DNA of 14,175 bases, from assembly GCA_013816645.1 (NCBI GenBank), contig JACDEC010000027.1, positions 1 through 14,175 on the forward strand. Direction: 5' to 3'. The position numbers and the translations under genes were made by a program. The notes beneath the pieces are model-generated. The model did no database searches. It was not told the DNA's origin and worked only from the letters and a program-made list of their open reading frames with translations. This document shows positions 13,848 through 14,175 of this stretch, piece by piece. Positions within the stretch are counted from its first letter, which is position 1; each line of letters begins with the position of its first letter. Origin of the DNA: Planctomycetota bacterium (GTDB lineage: Bacteria > Planctomycetota > UBA11346).

Positions 13848-14175
13848 TATTCGCCCACGGTTTCGACGGTCTTTCCGGCGAACGCGGCCATCGCGCCGGC
13901 CAAGGCTGCCGCGGTCCCGGCGCCGCCGCTGTTCGAGCCCAGCCGCAGGTAGCAGCTGCGTTCGATGCCGGGATAGGCGCTGTCGAGATGGTGCCAAGCG
14001 CCGTCGAACCAGGCGCTGTTCCAGGCATGGCCGACCCAGCCGCGGAACTCGGCGGCGAAGACCACGCCGACCTCGGTGCGCGCCTGGATGCCGGCGATGC
14101 GCAGCGCGGCGCAGAGCAGATTGGCGTGCTCGGTGCAGTCGCCGCGGCGCTCGCGGAAGGCCTCGAGCGCCGAGC
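13847..14175 (-). CDS. Transglutaminase-like domain protein, C-terminal part (5' end outside window)
   Basis: The frame is open to the window edge, so only the last 109 or so residues are visible. They contain the core of the transglutaminase/cysteine-protease fold: RRGDCTEHANLL with the catalytic Cys, GWVGHAWNSAW with the catalytic His, and WHHLDSAYPG with the catalytic Asp, in the right order and spacing. Such domains in bacteria may cleave or cross-link peptides, and many are of unknown substrate. A glycine/alanine-rich tail follows to the TAG stop at 13847. It converges on the kinase gene with only 20 bp between the stops, so it belongs to a different transcription unit and is probably unrelated to chemotaxis. 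The N-terminal architecture (signal peptide, membrane helices, repeats) cannot be judged. Confidence 0.82.
   Translation of the reverse strand, partial: SALEAFRERRGDCTEHANLLCAALRIAGIQARTEVGVVFAAEFRGWVGHAWNSAWFDGAWHHLDSAYPGIERSCYLRLGSNSGGAGTAAALAGAMAAFAGKTVETVGE

Overview
The window is about 14 kb of uniformly GC-rich bacterial DNA, densely packed with genes, and its centre is a complete chemosensory (Che) gene cluster. No rRNA, tRNA, CRISPR array or mobile element was seen, and there are no flagellar or pilus genes. The Hanks-type Ser/Thr kinase, the PATAN (DUF4388) response regulator, the CheX/CheD-type adaptation set and the patchy use of Shine-Dalgarno sites suggest a Gram-negative lineage such as Planctomycetota or a deltaproteobacterial/Myxococcota-like group. 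This assignment is inference; the sequence alone does not settle it.

Layout. (1) 1-1458, plus strand: the 3' end of a RibD-type reductase gene, then a UbiA-family prenyltransferase resembling EboC. These look like metabolic neighbours unrelated to chemotaxis. A long imperfect hairpin at 1432-1477 lies between this unit and the next, which converges on it. (2) 1496-3906, minus strand: two overlapping signalling genes. One encodes a degenerate CheA-like ATPase domain fused to a receiver. The other encodes receiver + PATAN + a C-terminal domain that resembles a small GTPase without its nucleotide-binding motifs. (3) 3907-4131: a divergent intergenic region of lower GC, probably holding promoters for both directions. 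(4) 4132-11664, plus strand: cheA, cheW, an MCP gene, cheR, cheD, cheY, cheX and cheB, tightly spaced and several overlapping. (5) 11665-11788: a 124-bp gap with a candidate sigma70-type promoter. (6) 11789-13826: a second cheY, then a gene fusing a CheX-like domain to a Ser/Thr protein kinase. (7) 13847-14175, minus strand: the C-terminal part of a transglutaminase-like protein, cut by the window end.

How it may work together. The membrane MCP with CheW would control CheA, which has two Hpt domains. CheA would phosphorylate the two CheY proteins, CheB and perhaps the two minus-strand receivers. CheR, CheB and CheD would adapt the MCP, and CheX would dephosphorylate CheY-P. The most unusual part is the CheX-kinase fusion directly after the second cheY. 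It suggests that phosphorylation state in the two-component branch is passed to Ser/Thr phosphorylation. With the two pseudo-enzyme receiver proteins, this suggests a chemosensory pathway whose output may be something other than a flagellar motor. The domain calls are firm; the wiring is inferred.
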